5,171 bases of DNA from an uncultured Verrucomicrobiales bacterium (GTDB lineage Bacteria > Verrucomicrobiota > Verrucomicrobiia > Verrucomicrobiales > Akkermansiaceae). The DNA lies in contig CALLBE010000193.1 of assembly GCA_938001985.1 (NCBI GenBank), forward strand, positions 1 through 5,171, written 5' to 3'. The first letter of the stretch is position 1. Every line of letters starts with the position of its first letter. Made by a program: the position numbers and the translations under genes. Shown piece after piece: positions 1 to 5,171 of the stretch. The notes under the pieces were generated by a model. The model saw only the letters and a list, made by a program, of their open reading frames with translations, was not told where the DNA came from and did not search any database.

Positions 1-114
1 TGTGATACGTGTATCGTCAGAGATAACGCCATCTTTAAGAGGGACGTTGAAGTCGGCACGCATGATGACTTCAACACCGTTTACATCCAAATCGTTAATA
101 TTTAGCTTAGGCAT
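1..114 (-). CDS. pgk: phosphoglycerate kinase, N-terminal part (truncated by window edge)
   Basis: Phosphoglycerate kinase interconverts 1,3-bisphosphoglycerate + ADP and 3-phosphoglycerate + ATP in cytoplasmic glycolysis and gluconeogenesis. Only the first 38 codons are present, starting at the ATG at 114-112 (minus strand) and running off the left edge. They read [20 protein letters not shown] followed by [18 protein letters not shown]. The [17 protein letters not shown] block is the N-terminal signature of the family; its Arg, Asp and Asn line the 3-phosphoglycerate site. No other family starts this way, so the call is firm despite the short length. The Shine-Dalgarno is poor: a GAGG lies only one base from the ATG. 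The gene follows the sulfatase gene on the same strand after a 159-bp gap and has its own likely promoter there. The neighbours further downstream (often other glycolytic genes) lie outside the window. Confidence 0.93.
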   Translation of the reverse strand, partial: MPKLNINDLDVNGVEVIMRADFNVPLKDGVISDDTRIT

Positions 115-147
115 ACCTCAGTTAAAAATTTTATGAGGAAAAAAGCA

Positions 148-156
148 AGTATATCA
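148..156 (-). promoter_or_regulatory. probable extended -10 promoter of pgk
   Basis: Read on the minus strand, the sequence is TGATATACT: a TATACT hexamer (5 of 6 matches to TATAAT) preceded by the TGn extension. The -10 hexamer covers 153-148, so transcription would start near 141 and give a leader of about 27 nt before the pgk ATG. No good -35 box is seen at the right spacing, which fits an extended -10 promoter. The rest of the 115-273 gap holds short palindromes (215-270) and a GTTGTCT direct repeat (196-202 and 206-212), but no recognisable RNA gene and no clear terminator for the sulfatase gene. Confidence 0.45.
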
Positions 157-273
157 CCGGATACTTTTGTAGAAGACCCGGCGGGCGAGGGTGCCGTTGT
201 CTGGAGTTGTCTTTAAGAGGGCTCTCGAATGACTCCTGAGTCTCTAACTTTTTGGTTGAGGAGCTTCCTCTAT

Positions 274-1860
274 TTATTTCTTACGCTTGGTTTTGAACTT
301 CTCGTACGGAGGCGCGTCAAACTCGGAGCGTAAGCGTTGGTATTCCGCATGGAGATGCTCTTGGATGGCGGCGTGTTCCTTTTGACCGTAGATGTTGTTG
401 ATTTCCTGAGGGTCTGCCTGGAGGTCAAAGAGGTTCCACTCTTTTGTGAAAGGAAAATGAATGAGTTTATGGGTTTTTGTGCGGACTCCAAAGTGTTGAG
501 GTACGCTGTGTTCGCCATGTTCATAGTAAGCGTAGTAGAGGGCTTTGCGGACGGATTGTTCTTTGCCCTTTAGGATGTTAACAATGGATTTTCCCTGCAC
601 TTCTGGTGGTGCTGAAAGCCCAGCCATTTCTAAGAAAGTGGGAGCGTAGTCGATGTTTTGAATCATTGCTTCAGGGCGACTGTTGGGTTTGATTTGGCCA
701 GGCCATTTAATTACAAAAGGCATTTTAAAGGATTCCTCGAACATCCAGCGTTTATCGAACCAGCCATGTTCTCCTAAATAGAAGCCCTGGTCTGATGAGT
801 AGATTACAATGGTGTTCTCAGATAATCCATTGTCCTTAAGATACTTAGTGAGTTTACCCACGCTGTCGTCGACGGCTTTTACAGTGCCGAGATAGTTTTT
901 AAGATAACGTTGGTATTTCCACCGAACGACATCTTGGTGGCTCATGGTTCCTGATTTATAAGCAGTAATGAACTTCTTATTGAGAGGTTTGAAGTGAGCA
1001 TCCCATGCGGCTTTTTGCTGAGGGTTCATGCGATTGTACTCAGGCGTTCCGTAGTCTCTAAACTCAGGGAGAACGACTCCTTGTCTCTCGCCTTTTCTAA
1101 GCTTGAGATCATACCCCCATGTCAGGTGTCTATCGATTTCCATTTCATTTTCCTTGAGCGTTTTTGATCGTGTTGAGTAGTCGTCAAAAAGGGTGGCTGG
1201 CTCTGGAATCTTAATCCCATTAAAGGCATCGAGATGGCGTAATGCAGGTGAAAAAGTTCGGTGTGGCGCCTTGTGCTGGCACATCAGGATGAAGGGTTTT
1301 GTTTTGTCGCGAGAGTTTAGCCAATCGATTGCCTTATTGGTCGTGATGTCCGTGACATAGCCCTTAAAGCGTTTTCTTTTACCGTTCATTTGAATGAAGT
1401 CGGGATTGTAGTAATTGCCTTGCCCGGGGAGGATCTCCCAATGGTCGAACCCTGTGGGTTTAGACTTCAGGTGCCATTTCCCAATAATAGCAGTTTGGTA
1501 GTTGGCTTTTTGTAGCTCTTTTATAAAAGTCCATTGGTTGCCATCGAAGGGCCTTTTGGTGTTTCGTAAAAACCCGTTTTTATGGCTGTGTTTGCCCGTG
1601 AGGATAGAAGCTCTAGAGGGTCCGCAGATAGAGTTTGCGCAAAATGAATTTTGGAACAGCGCCCCTTCTTTAGCCAGTTGATCAATATGTGGGGTGGGGG
1701 CTATCTTTGATAAAGGGCCTCCGTAAGAGGAGATCGCGTTTAACGCGTGATCATCGGAGAAGATGAATACAATGTTTGGAGGCGAGGCCTCGCTGCGGTT
1801 TTTCTCTTCCGCCACGGCGAGAGGTGATAAAGAGGCAAGTAATAGGGCTAGGGTTTTCAT
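274..1860 (-). CDS. secreted S1-family sulfatase (N-acetylglucosamine-6-sulfatase / mucin-desulfating type)
   Basis: A complete 528-aa sulfatase that hydrolyses sulfate esters, probably on sulfated glycans outside the cytoplasm. Residues 1-17 (MKTLALLLASLSPLAVA) form a Sec signal peptide with an AVA|EE cleavage site. The metal-binding SDDH lies at 35-38. The sulfatase signature CGPSRASILTGK is at 79-90; Cys79 is the residue converted to formylglycine by a maturase not encoded here. Further active-site elements are GKWH (127-130), HKAPH (196-200), SSDQG (355-359) and GEHGWFDKR (363-371). The C-terminal region, with GVRT-KLIHF (458-469) and LFDLQADPQEINNIY (477-491), is the domain typical of this subgroup. 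Overall it resembles the GlcNAc-6-sulfatase/mucin-desulfating group (SulfAtlas S1_11-like), but the exact substrate is inferred. The protein ends in a Lys-rich tail. All catalytic residues appear intact. A weak AAGAG lies 5 nt before the ATG. The gene is divergent from rsmE. Confidence 0.93.
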   Translation of the reverse strand: MKTLALLLASLSPLAVAEEKNRSEASPPNIVFIFSDDHALNAISSYGGPLSKIAPTPHIDQLAKEGALFQNSFCANSICGPSRASILTGKHSHKNGFLRNTKRPFDGNQWTFIKELQKANYQTAIIGKWHLKSKPTGFDHWEILPGQGNYYNPDFIQMNGKRKRFKGYVTDITTNKAIDWLNSRDKTKPFILMCQHKAPHRTFSPALRHLDAFNGIKIPEPATLFDDYSTRSKTLKENEMEIDRHLTWGYDLKLRKGERQGVVLPEFRDYGTPEYNRMNPQQKAAWDAHFKPLNKKFITAYKSGTMSHQDVVRWKYQRYLKNYLGTVKAVDDSVGKLTKYLKDNGLSENTIVIYSSDQGFYLGEHGWFDKRWMFEESFKMPFVIKWPGQIKPNSRPEAMIQNIDYAPTFLEMAGLSAPPEVQGKSIVNILKGKEQSVRKALYYAYYEHGEHSVPQHFGVRTKTHKLIHFPFTKEWNLFDLQADPQEINNIYGQKEHAAIQEHLHAEYQRLRSEFDAPPYEKFKTKRKK

Positions 1861-2003
1861 TAGGACTCTTAGTTTAGGTGAGTATTTTTTTTGTAAAGAT
1901 GTTTCTGCGATGGGTAAGTGGAGGAGCTTTGGAGGCTATTTTTTGAAAGCTCTTTGGAAAAACGTTGTCTCAGTTGTTTTTATTAGTGTCTATTAAGTGA
2001 GTT
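1861..2003. other. divergent intergenic region between the sulfatase gene and rsmE
   Basis: This 143-bp gap must hold the promoters of both divergent genes, but none stands out. On the minus strand, TTTACA (1897-1892) matches a -35 box in 5 of 6 positions, but the only -10 candidate, TAAACT, sits 15 bp further and very close to the sulfatase start. On the plus strand, TTGAAA (1943-1948) and TTGTCT (1965-1970) lack a good -10 at the right spacing. The open frame crossing this region on the plus strand is an artefact of the sulfatase gene. No RNA gene or repeat element is seen. Confidence 0.3.
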
Positions 2004-2741
2004 ATGAATCGCTATTTTCTTCCTTCTGATCAGTGGAGTTCTGATCGTTTGGTTCTTCAGGGTGAGGAGGCTAAGCATTGTCAGCAAATCATGAGGGTGA
2101 AGTTGGGCGAGAGCGTTGAGCTTTTTGATGGGGCTGGGACTTCGGCGGTGGCTAGGGTAATTGAGCTGAATAAGCGTGAGGTGGTCACGGAAATTGTTGA
2201 AAAAAAGAACCACGCCAAGCCTGAGGTTGAGATGGTGTTGGCTCAGGCGATTCCTAAGGGGAAGAACATGGATCTGATTATCCAAAAGGCGGTTGAATTG
2301 GGAGTTTCTAAAATCATCCCTTTGATTACGGACAATACCGTGGTGAAGGTTGAGAAGCATGAGAAAAAGCAAGAAAAGTGGCAGCGTGTCGCTCTGGAGG
2401 CTTGTAAGCAATGTGGGCAGAACTGGCTTCCTGAGGTGAGTTGCGCGACGGCATTTGATGATTATGTGAGTGGTAATGCATCGAATTTAGTAGGTGAGAA
2501 AAGGTTGAGGTTGGCGGGGGCGATTCTTCCTGAGGCCATTAGCTTGAAAGAGGCTTTGAGTATTGATTTTAACTCGGGAGCTGTTGAGCTCTTAGTTGGG
2601 CCGGAAGGTGATTTCTCTCCTGAGGAGTATTTGCAGATAAAATCAGCGTTTGTTCCGGTGAGTTTGGGTGAGCTGATTTTGAGAAGTGAAACGGCTGCTA
2701 TTTTTATGATCAGTGCGGCAAAGGCACACTTCATGAGTTAA
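2004..2741 (+). CDS. rsmE: 16S rRNA (uracil-1498-N3)-methyltransferase
   Basis: RsmE uses S-adenosylmethionine to methylate N3 of U1498 (E. coli numbering) in helix 44 of 16S rRNA, at the decoding region of the 30S subunit. The 245-aa length is normal for the family. Residues 1 to about 72 form the PUA-like RNA-binding domain (MNRYFLP start, EEAKHCQQIMRVKLGE). The rest is a SPOUT-fold methyltransferase: AIPKGKNMDLIIQKAVELGV (82-101), EACKQCGQNWLP (132-143), the SAM-loop motif LLVGPEGDFSPEE (196-208) and the knot motif LGELILRSETAA (221-232). The start has only a weak Shine-Dalgarno-like AAGTGAG at 1995-2001. purU follows within 12 bp, so the two are almost certainly co-transcribed. Confidence 0.96.
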   Translation: MNRYFLPSDQWSSDRLVLQGEEAKHCQQIMRVKLGESVELFDGAGTSAVARVIELNKREVVTEIVEKKNHAKPEVEMVLAQAIPKGKNMDLIIQKAVELGVSKIIPLITDNTVVKVEKHEKKQEKWQRVALEACKQCGQNWLPEVSCATAFDDYVSGNASNLVGEKRLRLAGAILPEAISLKEALSIDFNSGAVELLVGPEGDFSPEEYLQIKSAFVPVSLGELILRSETAAIFMISAAKAHFMS

Positions 2742-2753
2742 GCGTTGACAGTG

Positions 2754-3638
2754 ATGTCGAAATCTAGCGAGTCTGAAAGCGGTATGGCAGGATTGATCTT
2801 GAAGCTAAGTTGTGCGGACGCTCATGGTATTGTGGCTCGCATCTCAAATTATATTGCTGATTTTCAAGGCAATTTGAGAGAGCTGAACCAGTTTTCCGAT
2901 CAAGAGCAAGGGAAGTTCTTTGCTCGATTCGAAATTGAAACTGAGAACCTAGCCGTGCCAGTTGAGGATTTTATCTCAAACTTTAATGAAATTGGAGATT
3001 CCTTGAAGGCTGAGTGGCATTTCCGTGAGTTGCCGTATAAGATGAAAACAGCGATCTTGGTCACGAAGACAGATCATTGTTTGAATGAGTTATTGGCTAA
3101 AGCTGAGATTGGTGAGCTCCCGATTGAGATCACTTCTATTATAGCCAATCGTTCCAGCTGTGAGCACATCGCTAAGCGATACGATCTTCCGTTTCATCTG
3201 ATTGAGATGGATGGAGAGGCTAAAGAGGCTGGATTTTTAAAGATTGCGGACATTTTAAAGGCAGAGGAAGTCGAGCTGACGGTTTTGGCTCGCTTTATGC
3301 AGATTTTACCCGAGTGGATGTGCCAGCAGTTGAGTGGCAATATTATTAATATTCATCACAGCTTTTTGCCGGCGTTTATTGGAGCCAACCCTTATCGACA
3401 AGCCTACGCAAGAGGGGTGAAGCTGATTGGCGCTACGTGCCATTACGTCACCAGTGATTTGGACGCTGGTCCTATTATAGAACAAGAGGTGGCTAGGGTT
3501 CAGCATCACCACACGCCACAGGATTTAATGAGGCTGGGGAGGAACTGCGAGCGTAACGCATTGGCTCGTGGAATCCGTTATCATGTCCAAGATCGAACGA
3601 TTATCGACAATAACCGAGCCATCGTCTTTGAGGGTTAA
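2754..3638 (+). CDS. purU: formyltetrahydrofolate deformylase
   Basis: PurU hydrolyses 10-formyl-tetrahydrofolate to formate and THF in the cytoplasm; it balances the one-carbon pool and can supply formate to PurT in purine synthesis. From the ATG at 2754 the protein has 294 aa, close to the family's roughly 280-290. An N-terminal ACT domain (about residues 11-92; LSCADAHGIVARISNYIADF) is followed by the formyltransferase-fold domain from about 98. The signature INIHHSFLPAFIGANPY lies at 198-214, with catalytic Asn199 and His201 by analogy to glycinamide ribonucleotide formyltransferase, then IGATCHYV (225-232) and DLDAGPIIEQ (235-244) with Asp237. Other possible starts are the in-frame TTG at 2745 and ATG at 2784. 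None has a clear Shine-Dalgarno, and 2784 best matches the usual N-terminal length, so the start is uncertain. The gene lies 12 bp after rsmE. Confidence 0.95.
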   Translation: MSKSSESESGMAGLILKLSCADAHGIVARISNYIADFQGNLRELNQFSDQEQGKFFARFEIETENLAVPVEDFISNFNEIGDSLKAEWHFRELPYKMKTAILVTKTDHCLNELLAKAEIGELPIEITSIIANRSSCEHIAKRYDLPFHLIEMDGEAKEAGFLKIADILKAEEVELTVLARFMQILPEWMCQQLSGNIINIHHSFLPAFIGANPYRQAYARGVKLIGATCHYVTSDLDAGPIIEQEVARVQHHHTPQDLMRLGRNCERNALARGIRYHVQDRTIIDNNRAIVFEG

Positions 3639-3649
3639 TTTCTTAGCTT

Positions 3650-3713
3650 GATAAATAATAGTTGTTTTAAAAGGAATAATGATTATTTATCTTCTTCTTA
3701 GAAACAACCATTA
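3650..3713 (+). repeat. two overlapping inverted repeats in the infA leader
   Basis: Repeat A is GATAAATAAT (3650-3659) with its perfect complement ATTATTTATC (3682-3691), a 10-bp stem with a 22-nt loop. Repeat B pairs 3656-3668 (TAATAGTTGTTTT) with 3701-3713 (GAAACAACCATTA): 12 pairs including one G-U, with one A-C mismatch at 3660/3709. The two stems share 3656-3659, so the full versions exclude each other. The core of B (3661-3668 with 3701-3708) crosses A and could instead form a pseudoknot. Stem A buries the first codons of the mini-ORF; stem B buries sequence just before the infA start. Low-complexity AT-rich DNA raises the odds of chance pairing. Confidence 0.5.
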
Positions 3714-3714
3714 A
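3679..3714 (+). CDS. possible 11-codon leader ORF in frame with infA
   Basis: ATG at 3679 follows a Shine-Dalgarno-like AAAAGGA with a short 3-nt spacer and encodes MIIYLLLRNNH before TAA (3712-3714). A second TAA follows at once (3715-3717), then the infA frame continues with ATT ATC. It is the only ATG in this region with a plausible ribosome binding site. It has three consecutive Leu CTT codons. It could load ribosomes that terminate and restart 3-6 nt further on, at the unusual infA start. No homology supports it, and an ORF this short can occur by chance. Confidence 0.2.
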   Translation: MIIYLLLRNNH

Positions 3715-3720
3715 TAAATT

Positions 3721-4005
3721 ATCGCAGGACCACCTAAAAAACGATCTGGAGGCAGACGCCGCAAAAGAGAATTTCATCCTAGAAAAGTAGATGAGAGTAA
3801 GGCTGTTGCTATCGACGGCACGATCACTCAAGTGCTTGCGGGCACGATGTTTAAAGTGGCATTGCCATCAGGGCATGAGGTTTTAGCGCATATTTCGGGT
3901 AAAATGAGAAAGCGTTTTATTCGTTTAGTGGTGGGCGATAAAGTAAAAATGGAGATGTCTCCTTATGACACTTCAAAAGCTCGGATCACCTTCCGACTTG
4001 GATAG
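3721..4005 (+). CDS. infA: translation initiation factor IF-1 with basic N-terminal extension and non-ATG start
   Basis: IF-1 binds the A site of the 30S subunit and, with IF-2 and IF-3, controls start-codon and initiator-tRNA selection. The frame encodes 94 residues, against about 72 for typical IF-1. Residues from about 25 form the S1-like OB fold, with family hallmarks GTITQVLAGTMFKVALPSGH (33-52), EVLAHISGKMRKRFIRL (53-69), VGDKVKMEMSPYD (71-83) and KARITFR (86-92). Residues 2-22 (AGPPKKRSGGRRRKREF then HPRK) are a strongly basic extension. No ATG, GTG or TTG occurs in frame before the OB fold, and TAA TAA (3712-3717) closes the frame upstream, so the start must be ATT at 3718 or ATC at 3721. 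The latter is chosen because it gives the natural-looking N-terminus (M)AGPPKKR. No Shine-Dalgarno precedes it. A one-base change from ATG, real or a sequencing error, is the main alternative. An intrinsic terminator lies 41 bp downstream. Confidence 0.92.
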   Translation: MAGPPKKRSGGRRRKREFHPRKVDESKAVAIDGTITQVLAGTMFKVALPSGHEVLAHISGKMRKRFIRLVVGDKVKMEMSPYDTSKARITFRLG

Positions 4006-4023
4006 TTTGCCCGACTATTAAAG

Positions 4024-4074
4024 CCCTTTAGTTTTTTAATAAGCCTAAAGGGTTGATAAAACCCTTTCTTTTTT
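4024..4074 (+). terminator. intrinsic terminator after infA, with alternative upstream arm
   Basis: AAAGGGTT (4047-4054) and AACCCTTT (4060-4067) form a perfect 8-bp stem around a 5-nt loop (GATAA), followed directly by CTTTTTT (4068-4074): a standard Rho-independent terminator. An upstream arm, CCCTTTAG (4024-4031), is a perfect complement of CTAAAGGG (4045-4052), which overlaps the left arm of the terminator. The three segments could therefore form either a 1:2 or a 2:3 hairpin, as in attenuators. The simplest reading is termination of the transcript ending with infA. Confidence 0.75.
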
Positions 4075-4111
4075 CATTTTTAGAAAAACCCATACCTTGT
4101 TTGAGTAAGTG

Positions 4112-5171
4112 ATGTTTGATTCTTGGCAACAATGGTTCATGATAGTGCTGGTTTTGCTGGTTTTTATCTCTTTTGCAAAAGAGTGGATCAGTAGCGAATT
4201 GGTAGCAATCACAGCTTTGATTGCCTGTGTGTGGGCGGGGTTGTTGTCGATGGATCCTTCGGCGCCTAACTACGCGCTGGGCGTTTTTGGTCATTCGGCT
4301 CCTATCACGGTTGCTTGTATGTTTATTCTCAGTGCTTCTTTGGAGAAGACTGGGATTATTGAGCACTTAGGGGAGTGGTTCGAAAAAATGGCAGGGGACA
4401 CGCCTTTCCGAGCATTCGTGGTGATGCTGTTCCTGGTGGTTTTTCCTTCGGCCTTGGTTAATAACACGCCTGTGGTGGTGGTGTTCATGCCTATTGTTTT
4501 AAGTCTTTGTCGTCGTCGAAATTATAAGGCGTCACGCTTTTTAATCCCTCTTTCTTACGCAGCTATTGTCGGGGGAACACTGACAATTATAGGAACCTCG
4601 ACTAACTTGGTTGCTGCTGAGATTGCTCAGGCAAAAGGGGTCAATGAGTTGACCATGTTCTCGATTACGCCTTTGGGGATTGTTTTCGTCGTGATTACCT
4701 TTGCGTATTTAATGACCATAGGTCGCAAGCTTTTGCCAGATCGTGTGACCTTAGCTTCCTTGATCGATTCAGAAAGCAGTCGTGAGTTCATCACGCACGC
4801 AATTGTCCCAGAGTCTTCTTCATTAGACGGAACGCATTATCACGAGACGTCTCTTTATAGCTCGAAGAAGGTCAGCGTGATTCAGATTATCCGTAACGGG
4901 GCGACTTTGAAAACGCCTTTGAAGGATGTTTATTTCCGTGCAGGCGATGAGATTGTTCTGCGTGGGCATATTGATGGTGTGGCGGAATTGAGCTCGAGTG
5001 GTGAAGTCAAGATGGCCGGTGAGCATGATCCTTTTGACCTGGTTGGTGTTCGTAAAGAAACCGCGATCTTAATGGAGGGTATTATTGGACCGAACTCTAG
5101 CTTAGCTGGGCGAACGCTTGCTGACCTTAACTTCCGTCGTAAGTACGGTGTGATTATTCTGGCGGTGCATC
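4112..5171 (+). CDS. SLC13 (DASS) family anion permease with TrkA-C/RCK_C domains (truncated at right edge)
   Basis: An inner-membrane, probably Na+-coupled transporter for a divalent anion such as sulfate or a dicarboxylate. The 353 codons present start at ATG 4112 and run off the window. Hydrophobic segments lie at roughly 8-21, 30-48, 62-78, 101-133, 145-168 and 183-205. The conserved family tips are seen: VNNTPVVVVFMP (116-127) and GGTLTIIGTSTNLV (154-167), corresponding to the Asn-Thr substrate/Na+-binding hairpins. Residues about 220-295 form one soluble RCK_C domain (KVSVIQIIRNGATLKTPLKD, then RAGDEIVLRG at 276-285). A second begins near 315 (EGIIGPNSSLAGRTLADLNF at 322-341) and is cut off; the second half of the permease should follow. 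Substrate cannot be read from the sequence. A weak GAGTAAG precedes the ATG, and an in-frame GTG at 4109 is an alternative start. The gene lies beyond the infA terminator, so it is probably transcribed separately. Confidence 0.9.
   Translation, partial: MFDSWQQWFMIVLVLLVFISFAKEWISSELVAITALIACVWAGLLSMDPSAPNYALGVFGHSAPITVACMFILSASLEKTGIIEHLGEWFEKMAGDTPFRAFVVMLFLVVFPSALVNNTPVVVVFMPIVLSLCRRRNYKASRFLIPLSYAAIVGGTLTIIGTSTNLVAAEIAQAKGVNELTMFSITPLGIVFVVITFAYLMTIGRKLLPDRVTLASLIDSESSREFITHAIVPESSSLDGTHYHETSLYSSKKVSVIQIIRNGATLKTPLKDVYFRAGDEIVLRGHIDGVAELSSSGEVKMAGEHDPFDLVGVRKETAILMEGIIGPNSSLAGRTLADLNFRRKYGVIILAVH

Larger units (their letters stand above)
3639..3717 (+). promoter_or_regulatory. structured AT-rich leader of infA
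   Basis: This 79-nt gap between purU and infA is strongly AT-rich and unusually structured. It holds two overlapping inverted repeats (3650-3691 and 3656-3713), a Shine-Dalgarno-like AAAAGGA (3669-3675) placed before a mini-ORF rather than before infA, and two adjacent in-frame TAA codons (3712-3717) directly ahead of the infA coding frame. No intrinsic terminator with a U tract separates purU from infA, so infA may be transcribed from the rsmE-purU promoter. A TTGATA (3648-3653) could serve as a -35 box, but no matching -10 is seen. A role in controlling infA translation is inferred from the layout only. Confidence 0.4.

Noticed and set aside
258..270. Short hairpin GAGGA-GCT-TCCTC just past the sulfatase stop as a terminator
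   Set aside because: On the sulfatase strand the 5-bp stem is followed by AACCAAAAAG, with no U tract, so it does not qualify as an intrinsic terminator.
337..573. Plus-strand open frame inside the sulfatase gene
   Set aside because: It overlaps conserved C-terminal sulfatase sequence in antisense and encodes nothing recognisable.
1983..2411. Antisense open frame of 142 codons opposite rsmE
   Set aside because: It lies entirely opposite a clearly recognised gene, and its composition (many Leu, Asn, His and Arg) is that of a reverse-frame shadow.
3650..3691. The 10-bp inverted repeat after purU as a Rho-independent terminator
   Set aside because: The stem is almost all A-T with a 22-nt loop and is followed by TTCTTCTTAG rather than a U run.
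3718..4005. infA as a pseudogene
   Set aside because: The OB fold is complete, uninterrupted and well conserved up to a normal stop. Only the start codon is unusual, and an essential gene is unlikely to be dead unless another copy exists.
4028..4488. Antisense open frames opposite the permease gene and the infA terminator
   Set aside because: They oppose conserved transmembrane coding sequence, have no recognisable domain and show shadow-like composition.

Overview
This 5.2 kb window reads as chromosomal DNA of a free-living bacterium with moderate GC. It looks like ordinary core genome carrying one polysaccharide-degradation gene. The mix of a secreted S1 sulfatase, housekeeping genes with weak or absent Shine-Dalgarno sites, and an IF-1 with an Arg/Lys-rich N-terminal extension suggests the Planctomycetes-Verrucomicrobia group, perhaps a marine verrucomicrobium. 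That placement is inference from gene style and was not tested by a search.

Layout. On the minus strand, reading leftwards, lie a sulfatase gene (274-1860) and then the first 38 codons of phosphoglycerate kinase (pgk, 1-114), which runs off the left edge and has its own extended -10 promoter. On the plus strand, starting 143 bp from the divergent sulfatase gene, lie rsmE (16S rRNA m3U1498 methyltransferase, 2004-2741), purU (10-formyltetrahydrofolate deformylase, 2754-3638), infA (translation initiation factor IF-1, about 3721-4005) and, after an intrinsic terminator, an SLC13-type anion permease with TrkA-C (RCK_C) domains (4112 to the right edge, truncated).

The most notable point is infA. 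The complete IF-1 domain is unmistakable, but its frame has no ATG, GTG or TTG in front of the domain. Two consecutive in-frame TAA stops sit just upstream, so full-length protein can only begin at ATT (3718) or ATC (3721). The 79-nt leader also holds an 11-codon in-frame mini-ORF that ends at those stops, and two overlapping inverted repeats. Together these resemble a start-codon-fidelity autoregulation device like the one known for infC (AUU start), here on a different initiation factor. A single sequencing error or mutation (ATG to ATC) is the main alternative.

Functional themes. rsmE, purU and infA all touch translation initiation: 30S decoding-site modification, turnover of the formyl donor also used for fMet-tRNA, and IF-1. 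The sulfatase releases sulfate from sulfated glycans in the periplasm or outside. The SLC13 permease could carry sulfate or a dicarboxylate, but no direct link to the sulfatase is visible.
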